A stretch of 64,000 nt of DNA, from the NCBI GenBank assembly GCA_964034945.1, contig OZ035960.1, forward strand, positions 65,068,470 to 65,132,469, written 5' to 3'. The position numbers and the translations under genes were made by a program. This DNA comes from Chrysopilus asiliformis. Taxonomy: Eukaryota; Arthropoda; Insecta; Diptera; Rhagionidae. Below the pieces are notes generated by a model that saw only the letters and a list, made by a program, of their open reading frames with translations, was not told the origin of the DNA and did no database searches. Position 1 is the stretch's first letter. Every line of letters starts with the position of its first letter. Below are positions 32,691-44,815 of the stretch, piece by piece.

Positions 32691-32890
32691 GATGTATTGG
32701 TATTAGCCAACTGTAGTAGATGCATTTGGCGTCAGCCCTGATGAGTCAGTTGCCTAACAATTGTCGATGAGTTGAGAAGCGAAGTATTTAATTCGCTGTT
32801 GTTAAATTAAGCCATTTTTTATAATAAAGAATTCGTTAATTGTTCGAAGAAGCGTTTTAATATATTACAAATTGGCGACGAGTATTCTTA
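32690..32890 (+). other. LTR 3' end and primer-binding region of a gypsy element
   Basis: AATAAAG at 32823-32829 is a polyadenylation signal. About 50 bp on, TTACAAATTGGCGACGAG looks like an LTR end followed by a tRNA primer-binding site, and gag begins about 90 bp later. The LTR start and the 3' LTR were not found. Confidence 0.6.
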
Positions 32891-32971
32891 AATGGCGAGA
32901 ATAAATTGTAAATCCACGTGAAGCAATAGTTTTCGCAATAGTTTTCGCTAAATGTCAACCGAGTTCGCTAA

Positions 32972-34239
32972 ATGTCAACCGACAGTGAGTCTGAAAACTA
33001 CTTCGAATCAGTGTTGGAAATTAAACCGTTAGTAAGCAGAAGATTACCAGATTGCAGTAAACCAACTGTGAGTATGGCGTTAATAGGGGATTTGCCAAAA
33101 TTTCATCATGAAAGCAACGACTGGATGATATTCAAGTGTAAATTGGAACAACTTTTCATCGTAAACAACATAAAGGACGATGAGAAGGAACGAAAAAGAT
33201 CATTCCTGTTGATCGCGTTGCATGAGAATACCCTCAAACTGTTAAATAGTTTATTGTTTCCAGCAACTTCTAACGTGACGGAATATTCAACACCAATAAA
33301 AAACTGGAAGACCATTTTAAACCGGCAGTTTCTGGTTTTGCTGAAAGGCATAAGTTTTACGCAGCACACAAAGAATCAGGCGAAATTCTTCAACAATGGG
33401 CAGCTCGTGTTCGAACGTTGGCAGCAAGTTGTGATTTTGGCGCGTTTTTGGATGTCGCTATACGAGATAAGTTTGTGATGGGCTTAGAGAAGAGTTCAGA
33501 AAAAGACAAAATATTTCTCAAAAAGCCAAATGACAATGAACTCACACTTGAAAAGGCTTTGCAAATTGCACAGTCAGTTGAATGTGTGCGTAAACAGTAT
33601 GCGGTGGCACAGGCTGCAAGCAGTTCTACGGCAGTGTATAGGATACAAAAAAAGTACAAAAACAATGGCGGTGTTAAAGTAGATCAGCATCAAAAGAAGG
33701 TGTCAAATCCAGCGATATCAGATGCAGATATCACCAGAAAATGTAATGTTTGCGGCTACAAGAATCATACAGCGGCTGATTGCAAATTTAAAAACTATAC
33801 TTGTAAAAAATGTGGAAGGCGAGGTCATCTTAAGAAAATGTGTACCCAGGAAAAAAATAATTCTGCAACAAAAAATAATAATGAGAAAGAATTAAATTTT
33901 ATAACAGAAAATAACGATTTTCCTATTTATTTTTTTAGAACAAACGCAAATTGTAATCCCATAAAAGCCAGTGTTCGAGTGAATGGAATTTTTTGTGAGA
34001 TGGAATTCGACAGCGGAGCAGCTATATCTGCTATATCCAAGGAAATGTACGATCACAATTTTGCGCAATATGAAATGTCGAAGGTTTTGGTATCGTTAAG
34101 GAGCTATACAGGAGAGGAGATCAACCCCGTTGGTATTTGTAAGTTAAATATTACATATAATAATATAACAAAACCACTTGATCTGTACGTTATTGAAAAT
34201 GGTGGACCACCCTTGTTAGGAATTTCTCCCTGCTTTTAA
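32972..34239 (+). pseudogene. mag-like gypsy gag and protease, frameshifted
   Basis: The capsid part starts at an ATG at 32972 (MSTDSESENYF; later WMIFKCKLEQLF and KNWKTILNRQF). A one-base shift near 33330 moves the frame to that of 33418-34239. There two zinc knuckles, CNVCGYKNHTAADC and CKKCGRRGHLKKMC, bind the RNA genome. Then comes the aspartic protease: MEFDSGAAISAIS with the D-S-G active site, and a PPLLGIS near its end. The paired zinc knuckles and the gag/PR layout resemble mag-type Ty3/gypsy elements. The end is shifted again near 34230. An inactive retrotransposon copy. Confidence 0.85.
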
Positions 34240-35406
34240 TGCAGGCATTAAACAATTAAATTTCTTAGAAAATTCAGACAAGGATTTAAGGAAATTTTTT
34301 TCTGAATTTTCACAGCTATTTGATGGAGGTTTAGGAGCTTTCAGAAAACATACGGTTTCCTTAAAACTGAAAGAAAATGTTAAACCAAAGTTTTTTCGTC
34401 CACGTAAATTGCCCTTCGCAATAAAGGATAAAGTAGAGAGCGAAATCAAACGGTTAGTGGGTTTGGGAATAACTATTTAGGCCATGTAATTAACGCCAAA
34501 GGGTTACAAATGGATGATAAAAAAGTTGAAGCCATTTTAAAATTATCGCGTCCAACAAATATTGGCGAGTTACAGTCATTTTTAGGCGTGGTGAACTTTT
34601 ACAGGCAATTTATTCCAAATATGGCAACAAAAGCGGCTCCATTATACAAACTTCTATCGGAAAATTTTAAATGTGAATCAGATGAACAAGAAGCTTTCGA
34701 GAATTTGAAGAAATTCTTAGCATCTAAAGTATGCTTGGCTCATTTTGATCCCAACGCTCAAGTTAAATTAATAGTGGATGCTAGTCCAACGGGTGTAGGC
34801 GCAGTTTTAGTTCATGTTTACGAGAGCAAAATTGAAAGGCCTATCGCGTTTGCTTCGAAACGATTATCAGCCACAGAAATGAGGTATTCCCAGATTGAGC
34901 GCGAAGCGTTAGCAATCATTTATAGAGTGCAGAAGTTTCACCAATATATTTTTGGTGGAAGATTTATCTTAATAACAGATAACAAACCCTTAATTTATAT
35001 ATTCGGAGAAAAAAAAGGTATTCCTATGTTTTCTGCGAATAGGTTACAGAGATACGCATTATTTCTGACCGGGTATCAATTCAATATCGAATACGTACAT
35101 ACCAAAAATAACATAGCAGATTATTTTTCTCGCGCAATTCAAAAGGCGGAATGTGAAGAAATAAAAAAATTTGGTCTGTGGGAAAACGATATATATGTAA
35201 ATCATATAACACAAAATGTGAACTTGATACTTAAGTTTGAACATGTCCAAGAGGAATCAGAAAAAGATGAAGTGCTTATACAAGTGCGAAAATTTATTCT
35301 TGAAGGATGGCCAAATAAAGTAAATTCTGATAAACTACTTCCGTATTTTTCTAGGCGGAGTGAACTTTCAGTAGAATCGAATGCAGTTTTTGGGGTTATA
35401 GAGTGA
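34240..35406 (+). pseudogene. gypsy reverse transcriptase (palm deleted) and RNase H
   Basis: 34240-34470 carries the RT N-terminal lead-in (FFRPRKLPFAIKDKV...EIKRLVGLGI). The sequence then jumps straight to YLGHVINAKG at about 34477, so the fingers/palm with the catalytic Y-x-D-D are absent: an internal deletion of a few hundred bp. 34510-35406 continues with ELQSFLGVVNFYRQFIPNM, then RNase H: LIVDASPTGVGAVL (D), SQIEREALAIIYRV (E) and ILITDNKPLIYIF (D). The loss of the palm makes this copy dead independent of its other frameshifts. Confidence 0.88.
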
Positions 35407-36566
35407 TAATACCCAACACTCTCAGATCTAGTGTATTGAATGAAATACACAAATCTCATTTAGGAATTGTCAAAATGAAGGGATTAGCTAGAGGATATGT
35501 TTGGTAGCCAGGGTTGGATAAAAATATTGAAGAAATTGCAAAATCATGTAGTGAATGTTTACCTTTCAAAAATAGTCCAGCTAAGAGTCCATTAATAAAC
35601 TGGGAATTTCCTAAGAAACCTTGGGAGCGACTACACCTCGATTTCATGGGTCCGATTTTTGGAAAATTTTTCTTGATAATTGTCGACGCACATACAAAAT
35701 GGTTAGAATCCAGCATCACCAGTTCAAGAACTATAGATCAAGTCAGGTCAATTTTTGCTCGTTTCGGGTTACCAAAAAAAATTGTGACTGATAACGGAAG
35801 GTCATTTATATCAAAAAAATTTATAAATTTTTTGAATCGAAACGGAGTTGAACATCTTCTTTCACCTGTTGGACATCCAGCGACCAACGGGCTAGCTGAG
35901 AACGGCGTAAAAATAGTTAAACTAGCGTTGAAAAAAGCATTATCTGATAAAAATTGTGATCGAAACATAATGTCTTGTCTCGATAGTTTTTTAATGGATT
36001 ACAGAAATTCTATTCACAGTACAACTGGATTTTCACCAGCTCAATTAATGTTTAACCGAAATATTAAAACTAGATTAGATTTTTTAAATCCTTTTAGGTC
36101 AGATAGTATCGTAAGTCAAGAAAAACTAAATAAAAAAGTAAATCAAAAGTTAAGAAATCAACAAAAATATTATAACGGAAAAAAATTACGTAAGCTTAAA
36201 GTTAATGATTATGTTATGGTAAAGGATTTTAGTAATTCTACAAAAATTGAATGGATTAAAGGAAAAATTAAAAAAATTTTGGGAAGAAGATATTATTCAG
36301 TTAAAATACCATCAAAAAATGAAATTATATGGAAAAGACATATTAATCAGTTAAGATTTTGTTTAAATAAAAAAGAAAATTATGTACCAGAATTATTAAA
36401 CGATGTAAATATGAAAATTCCTAATACTATGATAAATTCTAATGAAAATCAAGAAATTAGAAATAAAACAATAGATAAAAATCAGAATAACCAAAAGATC
36501 GATTGGAGAACTAAGCAAATAAAGGATCGCTATGCACTTAGATCGCGCTTTTTTTCCGAAGCTTAA
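35407..36566 (+). pseudogene. gypsy integrase, with one stop
   Basis: The zinc-binding H-H-C-C region is readable from about 35435 (EIHKSHLGIVKM...CSECLPF), but a TAG at 35504-35506 interrupts it just before PGLDKNI. The core at 35514-36566 has HLDFMGPIFGKFF (D), IVTDNGRSFIS (D) and NGLAENGVKIVKLAL (E), spaced as the D,D-35-E of retrotransposon integrases. The basic C-terminus ends at 36566. No 3' LTR follows; the (AAAT)n tail of the minus-strand LINE begins about 90 bp on. Confidence 0.88.
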
Positions 36567-36683
36567 TTCTCAAATCGTTTCAAAAAAATTTAGATTAATT
36601 ATGAATTATTGTATGATCTTTGTATAAAAACAGCGAATCTGCACAAAAAATCCAGCATTTATTTATTTATTTATTTATTACAA

Positions 36684-37562
36684 ATTTCATCAAAATACTG
36701 ATTACTGATTAATATTATTTACAATAACATATTTAAAGCTTACTATTCAGAAACTCCAAACTATCGTTAAAATCAATATTTTCAAATTTCAAATTGAAAC
36801 TACGGCATATGTTAGATATAGGTTCGTTAAGACCATAGTTTGTACGATGCATAGCAATATGAAGAAAGTTTTGACATCTAAGTGGACGAGAAGGAGTAAG
36901 TATAGATATATTTTCTAATATTTGAGGCGAGCTAATCAGTCCCGTCAACAATTTGAACATAAAGGTAGTCTTTGTGATACTCCTTCTTTCTTTTAAACTT
37001 TTTAAATTTAGCAGCGCAAGTCGATCTGCATAAGGAGGTAGACTTAAGACGCTGTTCCAGGGCAGTCCCTTCAGCGCAAAACGACTAAATCTCCTTTGCA
37101 CCTTCTCTATACGAGCACAATGTATCGCATAAAAAGGGTCCCAAACCACAGAACAATATTCTAATATTGGACGAACCAGAGAGCAGTATAAGGACTTGGT
37201 GACAAAAGGGTCAGAAAATTCCTTAGACCACCTCTTGATACAGCCCATGAGGGAATTAGCTCGACTCAAAATCGAATTTATGTGATCAACAAAAGAGAAA
37301 CGTCAAAAATTACACCAAGGTCCTTAATTTGTTGGAGCCTGGTTAGATCAGTCCATTCATGGGTATAGTCATAAAATAAAAATCTTTTCTTCCTACTATA
37401 ACTAAGGACAGAGCACTTGTCAACGTTTAATAACATAAAATTTTTTTTACACCACACATAAAAATTTTCAAAGTCATTCGATAAAAGTACACAGTCATTT
37501 ATGTCGCGAATAGCGCGGTATATTTTCATATCGTCAGCAAAGAGCAAAATAGAGCTATTTTT
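36684..37562 (-). pseudogene. LINE piece 6: reverse transcriptase C-terminal part
   Basis: LFADDMKIYRAI (catalytic F-A-D-D) near 37540, CKKNFMLLNVDKCSVLSYSR and LQQIKDLGVIFD follow. A one-base shift near 37297 leads into SRANSLMGCIKRWSKEF and LVRPILEYCSVVWDP, the post-RT domain, ending at about 36733. An (AAAT)n tail (36658-36680) marks the 3' end. It resumes the RT that is broken at 41931. Confidence 0.88.
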
Positions 37563-37719
37563 AAAAGCTTTTATTTAGCTTGCCTTCGTGTCTGTCTGTT
37601 TGTCTGTCTGTCAGATCAAATCTTGCAACCCAATTTTGACCCACTTCCACTTGTCCGATTGACTTGAAATTTTGCACACTTATATAAGTCCGATGACAAT
37701 ACAAAATTTTCACTACTTC

Positions 37720-38480
37720 GTCCTTGTAAGGATAACGGAAGGTCCTGTAAGGATAACGTAATTATCCTTTTCTCCAGATTTTCCGGAAAAAAATCTATTC
37801 TGGGGGTTTTTGGGGTCGCTGAATCCGAATCTGTCATTAAAAAATCAGTAAGGATAACGGAAGGTCCTGTAAGGATAACGTGATTATCCTTTTCTCCAAA
37901 TTTTCCGGAAAAAAATCTATTCTGGGGGTCTTTGGGGTCGCTGAATCCGAATCTGTCATTAAAAAGTCAGTAAGGATAACGGAAGGTCCTGTAAGGATAA
38001 CGTGATTATCCTTTTCTCCAAATTTTCCGGGAAAAAATCTATTCTGGGGGTTTTTGAGGTCACTGAATCCGAATCTGTCATTAAAAAGTCTGTAAGGATA
38101 ACGGAAGGTCCTGTAAGGATAACGTGATTATCCTTTTCTCCAAATTTTGCGGAAAAAAATCTATTCTGGGGGTTTTTGAGGTCGCTAAATCCGAATCTGC
38201 TATTAAAAAGTCTGTAAGGATAACGGAATGTCCTGTAAGGATAACGTGATTGTCCCTTTCTCCAAATTTTCCGGAAAAAAATTTATTCTGGGGGTTTTTG
38301 GGGTCGCTGAATCCGAATCTTTCATTAAAAAGTCTGTAAGGATAACGGAAGGTCCTGTAAGGATAACGTGATTATCCTTTTCTCCAAATTTTCCGGAAAA
38401 AAATCTATTGTGGGGGTTTTTGGGGTCGCTGAATACGATTCTCAAGTTAAAAAGCCTGTGAGGACATCTCAAATGTAAGG
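37720..38480. repeat. 122-bp minisatellite (GCTGAATCCGAATC subtype)
   Basis: Seven head-to-tail units, each with CCTTTTCTCCAAATTTTCCGG, TATTCTGGGGGTTTTTGG and GTAAGGATAACGGAAGGTCC. Homologous to the array at 54350-54950 and, in inverse orientation, to 12563-13085. Confidence 0.9.
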
Positions 38481-38566
38481 ATATATATTCGAAGACTAAA
38501 AAGAACAAAATAAAAAAAAAATAAAAAATTTTTTTTTTAAAAAAAGCTTTTATTAAAAAAGAATGC

Positions 38567-41500
38567 TTAGTAGATTATATGTATGAAGCTGATGTGTACA
38601 GCCCATAAGCACTTAGACCACCAGTTGGGTCCATTGTGCTTATTTGGTGGAAGGAACTGGCTCCTGCTAATTTATTCAGACATGAATCTTTTGGATCCAA
38701 TGATGAATCTATGAATACTAATTGGGGAGATCTTACCGATGTCCAAAGGATTTAAGAAACGACTGCCTAACGTGTTTAGTCTGCGGTTCTGGAAGAAAGG
38801 ACACAAGCAAAGAAAGTGTTCTGCAGTTTCTTCCTCTGCATCGCATAAGCTGCATGAAGGATCGCTCGAAAGCCTGATGTTGTAGAGATGGTAATTGAGT
38901 TTACAGTGGCCTGTTAGTACACTGACCAGCGGTTGTATACCAGACCTCCCCAGCCCCAGTACTTTTTTGGCAATGGTGGGATTGGGTACATAGCCAAACT
39001 TTTTAGCTTGACGTCCAACAGTTTCATTTGCCCACCTCGTTTCGTGTTGCTGTCTGCTGAAAATGCGTATCCTTGCTTTTATCGTTGCTACTGAGATTAG
39101 TAGTGAAGGAGCAGGTCCTACAGGTATGATGTCAGCTCCCTGTCTTGCTAATTTATCTGCTTCTTCATTGCTGTGTCCTGGGACCCATATGAGGGATACA
39201 GTATTGTTACATGAAATCCTTTGAAGGTTAAGGAAGCATTCTTCCACAAGTTTTGATTTCATCTCTACGGAGTTCAAGGCCATTAATGCCGCTTGACTGT
39301 CAGAGAATATGTTAATCTCTTCGCCTATAGGATTGTTATTACTAATTAGCATTGCACAAGTGGAGATTGCTACTATTTCTGCTTGAAATACAGAAACATT
39401 TTTCCCCAAAGGGATAGTTTCAGTAATATTATCATCTGCGGGTCTCTGATGAAAAACACCAGCACCCGCCACCTCGTTCCTGAGTGATCCATCAGTGAAC
39501 CAGTCATTGTTAGTGGGAGGAATCACCTGGTTTTTCCGATTCCATTCCTCTCTGGTGGGAAAAATCACCTTGAAATTCTTTCCAAAATGTAATTTCTCAA
39601 TATGATAATCGATAGGCATTTCTGCCTCTGGTATCTTCTTAGTAAGGTCATTCCAGATAGACATATGTGATTTATTGCAGTTGCTAGGATTTCTTTGACC
39701 AGTTATGCTGAGTCTAAAAGCACAGAGCATAGCTTGCTCCTTGATGAATAGATCCAATGGTAGTAGGTTTAAGATAACCTCCAACGTAGCTGTTGGGCAC
39801 GATCTCATCGCACCAGTAATGCTAATACACGCAAGTCTTTGGAGCTTGTTGAGCTCGTTTTTTACAGAGGAGAGAGTTGTTCTTTTCCACCAGATTATCG
39901 CACCATAAGATACCATTGGTCTGATTACAGCTGTGTATAACCAGAGCACGATCTTTGGAGATAATCCCCAGGTACGGGATACTGCTCTTTTGCATTGCAA
40001 AAACTCGGAAATCGCTTTATTCACTTTGTTTGAGACGTGTGATTTCCAATTGAGTTTTTAATCGAAAATCACTCCTAGAAATTTGGCTTCATCGTATAAT
40101 TCCAGTTGAATACCCTTGAGGAATGGCATTTTTAAATTGTTTGTTTGTGAAAAGCACCGATTTGATTTTGCTTGAATTTATAGATAAACCTGTATTGTCA
40201 CACCACACGGAAATTTTCGTGATGGCCTCTGCTAGAATTTCACCTAGAGTGCTGAGAAACTTACCTGCTATTGATATAACTATATCATCGGCGTATCCTA
40301 TTGTCAGAATGCCAGTAGCTTTTAATGCCTCTAGTAGTTCATCTACCACAAGACACCATAATAATGGAGATAAAACTCCACCCTGAGGACAACCTTTGAT
40401 AGTCGAGATAGAAACCTCAAAGTCACCAAACTTAGTGTTAATTTGTCTGCTACAGAGCATATTGTAAATCCATCTTGTTACGGTTTGATTTACACCTTTG
40501 GAACTGAGGGCTTGTCTTATAGCTTGAAAGGAAGTATTGTCAAAAGCACCCTCTATATCAATGAATGTGCTTAAGACAAACTCATTACAGGCCATACCTT
40601 TTTCAATATGATTTACCAGTTGATGAAGAGCTCCTTCAGTAGATTTGCCCTTTTGATAAGCAAACTGCATAGGATTTAGAGTCAACTTTGGTTGAAGCTC
40701 ATTTCGCAGATAGATTTCCACGAGTCTTTCTAGGGTTTTTAGCAGAAAACTCATGAGACTTATCGGCCTATACGATTTGGCTAAATAGTAGGATTGCTTA
40801 CCCGCTTTTGGAATAAAAATTACTTTGACCTTGCACCATGAGCTTGGAATAAAGCCTGTTGCAATACAGGCTTTATAGAGTTCCTGGAGTGGTGAAATCA
40901 CTGCGTCTATACCTTTCTGCATGGCTGCCGGATAGATCCCATCTGGACCGGGAGATTTGAAGGGTGCGAAACTGTTGATAGCCCATGAAATTTTGTCTTT
41001 CGTAACCACTTTGTTGGCTATTGACCAATCAGCTGTAGCTAAGTCTGTTTGTAATAAACTGAAATTGTCTGAAATTGGATAATGTCCAGGGAAATGTGTG
41101 TCAAGGAGATGCATAGCTGCCTCTCTATCACTTGACGTGTAAATTCCTGACTCGATCTGGAAGGTAGTCGGTTTGTTAGTGGGGTCCTTGGCCAGGATTT
41201 TGTTAATTCTGGCAGCTTCAGGGACGCTGTCAATTTCTCCGCAAAATTTTTGCCAGTGATTCCTTTTGGAATTTCTTATGGATTTCTTATAGTTGCTTTG
41301 GAGGTTACTAAAAATGTTCCACTGTTCTATTGTGTTAACCCTTTTGGCCTTGTTGAATTGTTTGCGTAAAGCTTGTCTTAGTTTTTTAAGGTCAGCGTTC
41401 CACCAGGTGGTTTTGTGATTCCCTCTACTGGTGGATAGCGGACATGCCTTATGGAACTCAGTAACTATAGCTTCTTCAAGCATTTTACTTTTTGTCTCAA

Positions 41501-41652
41501 TGTTTTGGCAAGACAGTTCTCCGAGCTCCCAGGAAGCAAGTGTTTGCTGCAGATTGTTGGCGAAAGTTTCCCAATCTGTTTTCCTAGGATTTCTGAATGA
41601 TATAGGTCTAGTGGTCTTGAGAGAAATCAACTAAAAAGAAAAAAATAATAAT
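38567..41652 (-). pseudogene. I-type LINE: reverse transcriptase plus RNase H, 5'-truncated
   Basis: 41630-40089 gives the RT: FKSPGPDGIYPAAMQ, VKVIFIPKAGKQSYYLAKSY, STFIDIEGAFDN (box A), STIKGCPQGGVLSPLLW and IGYADDIVISI (box C). A one-base shift near 40130 and a stop near 40061 precede 40024-38672. That part has the thumb, then a complete RNase H: WFTDGSLRNEVAGAG (D), FQAEIVAIST (E), INIFSDSQAAL (D) and LIWVPGHSNEEADKLAR (H, D). It ends in a C-x2-C...H-x4-C zinc finger (CSLCDAEEETAEHFLCLC). RNase H is found in I-group LINEs and not in Jockey. AGAATGC flanks both sides (38560-38566 and 41653-41659), a probable target duplication. The endonuclease is missing. Confidence 0.88.
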
Positions 41653-41930
41653 AGAATGCACTAAAAAGAAAAAAATAATTTTCTGGACGCTGTGTATCAC
41701 AAATATAAAAGCTTTTAAAAAGCGAGATAAAGCATAAAACAATAAAATAAAATTTTTTCTCGCTTTTAGAAAGCGAGATAAAGCATAAAACAATAAAATA
41801 AAATTTTTTCTCGCTTTTAAAAAGCTTTTATATTTGTGATACACAGCGTCCAGAAAATTATTTTTTTCTTTTTAGTGCATTCTTTTTAATAAAAGCTTTT
41901 TTAAAAAAATTTTTTTTTATTTTTTTTTAT

Positions 41931-43402
41931 AATCAAATAAATGTCATTCACATATAACACGAAAAGCATCGGGTCCAGATGGCTTCCCTGAGGTACACCA
42001 GAAATATTGTATGTTGTTTTCGAAGTTTTCCCTCGAAAACAAACTCTTTGAGTGCGATCACAAAGGTAAGAATTTAACCACTTGAGAAATATTGGGGGAA
42101 AACCCAGAACAGAAAGCTTAAACAACAAAATTTTATGCGAAATTGAGTCAAATGCTTTGGCTAAATCAGTATATATGCAGTCGACCTGCAGCCCATTCTC
42201 GACGCTATTTTGGCAGAAAGATGTAAATTGAACTAAATTTGTTTCAGTAGATCGACCTTTTAGAAATCCGTGTTGCTGCGGAGTAATGATAGAGCTTATA
42301 TGAAACTGTAACACTGAACAGATAATAGACTCAAAAAGTTTAGGCATGGATGACAATTTAGCAATAGGTCTATAATTTGCAACATTCGATCTATTGCCTT
42401 TTTTGTGAATTGGGATTATATAAGATGCTTTCCAAATATGAGGGAAAATCCCATCACGAAGAGATAAATAAAATAAATAAATAAGTGGTTTGACAGAACT
42501 ATTATTACAACACTTAAGCACGGCTGCAGGGACACCATCGGGACCAGACGAATAATTTAAGTCAAGTTTGTTAATTGATTCACAGATAGTATGCTTGTCA
42601 ATGCTCAAATCCTTCATGGTCAAGGTAGTTAAAGGTATTTTAGTCAAGAAATCAAAATATTGCTAATCAATATCATAGTTTAAATTATCGCTAAACGCGC
42701 CTTGAAAAAGATCTGCAAATAGGTTACAGACCTCTTCAGAGTTGTCAGAATTAAATTTTTTCAAAAATAATGACGTCGGGTAACCGTCGACGTTTCTCTT
42801 ACTATTAATAAAATTCCAAAAACTTTTTGGATCACGTTTTAATTTGGTTTTCATGCTCGACACATAGCTATCATAAGCTTGGCTAGCAGCAGAAAGGAAT
42901 TTGTTCTTAAAATAACAGTAAATTTTGAAATCGTACTCACATTGGGACTCAACAAATCTTTTCCAGTGTTTCGTCACAGATGCATAATTTCAGCATTAAA
43001 CCATTTAGGACGTGTTAGAAGATTTTTCTTTGTAAAGTAGGGTACTGTCAAATTTAAAATTTCAAAAATAATCATATAAAATTTAGAAGTTGCAATGTCA
43101 ATATTTGCTTCATTTAAGACCACGTCCCAATTTACCATGTTAAAAAGCTTAGACATTTCTGAAAAGTTAGCTTTTCGAAGGTTAAAATCTTGAATATTAC
43201 AAAAGAGTCTAGTTGAAAGTGAACAATCAGTATGCAAGAAACAAGTTAACGCTGGAGATGCAGGTGCTCACAACCAAAGAAGAAGCATCTGACGTAAATA
43301 TGAGGTCCAAAGCGCGACCATTTGCATTGAGTATGTAATTAACTTGGCAAATATTGTGAGAGTATAGTTCATCCAGAAATACAGATTCAGCTTGACATGA
43401 AG
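41931..43402 (-). pseudogene. LINE piece 5: endonuclease end and reverse transcriptase
   Basis: Reads from 43402 with NANGRALDLIFTSDASS (end of the endonuclease), then the linker in two shifted pieces (43237-42974 and 42977-42663; KSFWNFINSKRNVDGYPTS). The RT is on 42647-41931: LNYSSGPDGVPAAVLK, SYIIPIHKKGNRSNVANYRP, CIYTDLAKAFDSISHKIL and NISGVPQGSHLDPMLF. It ends at VNDIYLI where the palindrome-ended element has inserted; the catalytic F-A-D-D lies on the other side at 37540. Confidence 0.88.
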
Positions 43403-43591
43403 TACACCCAACTCTTTTTTTACACGGTAGATACGTTCCAACGAAAATCGTGTAAAAAAAACCGTGTAAAAAAAGATATGCAGCACATATTAAAATTGAG
43501 GATGTGTTCCACAGCTTTAAAAAACCGTGTAAGATGAAAAAAAAGCTATATGTTGTCCTAAAAACCGTGCAAAAAAAATATAATCTTTAAT

Positions 43592-43990
43592 GGAAGTTTG
43601 TGTGTTTGTCCGTTTGAGACTACAAAACTCAAAAACTACTGGACCGATTTTTACGCGGTTTTTTGCAAAATGATCTGTGGTTTTTAGCCATGTAAATGTT
43701 CAAAATTCGAAACGGAAGGTCCTGTAAGGATAATGAAAATATCCTTTTTCCCATTTTTCCCTGGAAAAATTTGCATTATAGGGTTATTGGGGTCGCTGAT
43801 CACGGCTCTGCTGTTGGAATTTAAAAATTCGAAACGGAAGGTCCTGAAAGGATAACGCAAATATCCTTTTTCCCATTATTCCCCGGGAAAATTGGCATGT
43901 TTGAGATCGCTGATCACGAATCCGGTATTAGATTTTCAAAATTCGAAACGGGAGGTCCTGTAAGGATAATACAAATATCCTTTTTCCAAT
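43592..43990. repeat. 113-122-bp minisatellite, GATCACG subtype
   Basis: Same introductory block (CTACTGGACCGATTTTTACG) and about three units as at 23226-23722; interrupted on the right by a mini-me/DINE-like copy. Confidence 0.85.
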
Positions 43991-44247
43991 GATCCATTTT
44001 TGCCCATTAACGAACTTAGCCTCACATTTTACGAAAAATGGATCTGTGCAAAATTTCAAGTCTCTAGCTCAATCCGTGCGCCCGCAATCCGCGCCACAGA
44101 CAGACGGACGGAAGGACGGACGGACGGACATGCTAAATTCAACTTTTTTTTATGGTGTAATTCATTTTTTTGTGTGATGACGGGATCTTGGCGTTACAAA
44201 CGGTAAGGCAAATCTAATATACCCTTTGGTTTCACCATACGGGTATA
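43991..44247 (-). mobile_element. Mini-me/DINE-like copy Q (5' half only)
   Basis: From the core (GATCCATTTTTGCCCATTAAC) through a short microsatellite to the hairpin at 44218-44247; its stem-loop half is missing. Confidence 0.82.
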
Positions 44248-44270
44248 AAAAAGATAATTATTAGTCCATA

Positions 44271-44519
44271 ATTGAGGCGTTAAAAGCTAGAGTGGCCCCC
44301 ACATGTCGAAATCGTGAATTTTTTTGTGTTTGAATCACTATTGCGAGTGAGTTTTTAGATAAAAATGTTTGGTTGCACAAAAGAACATTTCAACATTGAA
44401 AAATAAAGTCCACAGAAATTTTTTTTCCAAAAATTTACAGTTAATAATAGTACAAAAGCGGAAAAGCTTTAAAAACTCGATTATGTGGCTTGGTCCACTC
44501 TAGCTTTTAACGCCTCAAT
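44271..44519. mobile_element. TA-flanked MITE, copy 2
   Basis: Same element as at 23747; ends ATTGAGGCGTTAAAAGC..., with TA on both sides. Confidence 0.85.
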
Positions 44520-44563
44520 TATAAAAAAACCAAATTAGAATAGAAATAAAATTATTATTTAGA

Positions 44564-44815
44564 TTATTCATCGCTACTTGATATTAAGCGTGAACGTTTA
44601 TTACTGACTTGACAAAAATCGCTTCCATTCCTAGAGATGTCTAACACATCTGACGAGTTTGAATCCAATGAAGAGTATGGTTCATTATTAACGTTCACTG
44701 AATGCGCCCAATAACTCAATAATGTGCTTAATGCAATTTTAAATAGACAAATATAAAATCGACTATAAAAATTTCCCCAATTATATTTTATTTTTGTAAC
44801 TACATGTAATAGTAT
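44564..44815 (-). pseudogene. Coding remnant of the pogo-like element, copy 2
   Basis: Over 80 residues, nearly identical to the stretch at 24000-24270, ending in NKRSRLISSSDE then stop. Likely the C-terminus of the element's own protein. Confidence 0.55.

Larger units (their letters stand above)
37563..41930. mobile_element. Palindrome-ended minisatellite element, copy 1 (with LINE inserted)
   Basis: Left end AAAAGCTTTTATTTAGCTTG, then seven 122-bp units (37720-38480) with GGTCCTGTAAGGATAACG and TTTTTGGGGTCGCTGAATCC. Next is AAAGCTTTTATTAAAAAAG. After the nested LINE (38567-41652) comes a near-perfect palindrome of about 200 bp (41660-41910) whose arms hold TTTTCTGGACGCTGTGTATC, and a T-rich end. 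Copy 2 at 54188-55274 has the same parts without the LINE. I do not recognise this family. It inserts in A/T runs. No ORF of its own. Confidence 0.75.

Noticed and set aside
32690..36566. Endogenous retrovirus with envelope
   Set aside because: After integrase there is no env-like ORF (no signal peptide or membrane anchor) before the LINE tail; gag/pol features fit a mag-like retrotransposon.
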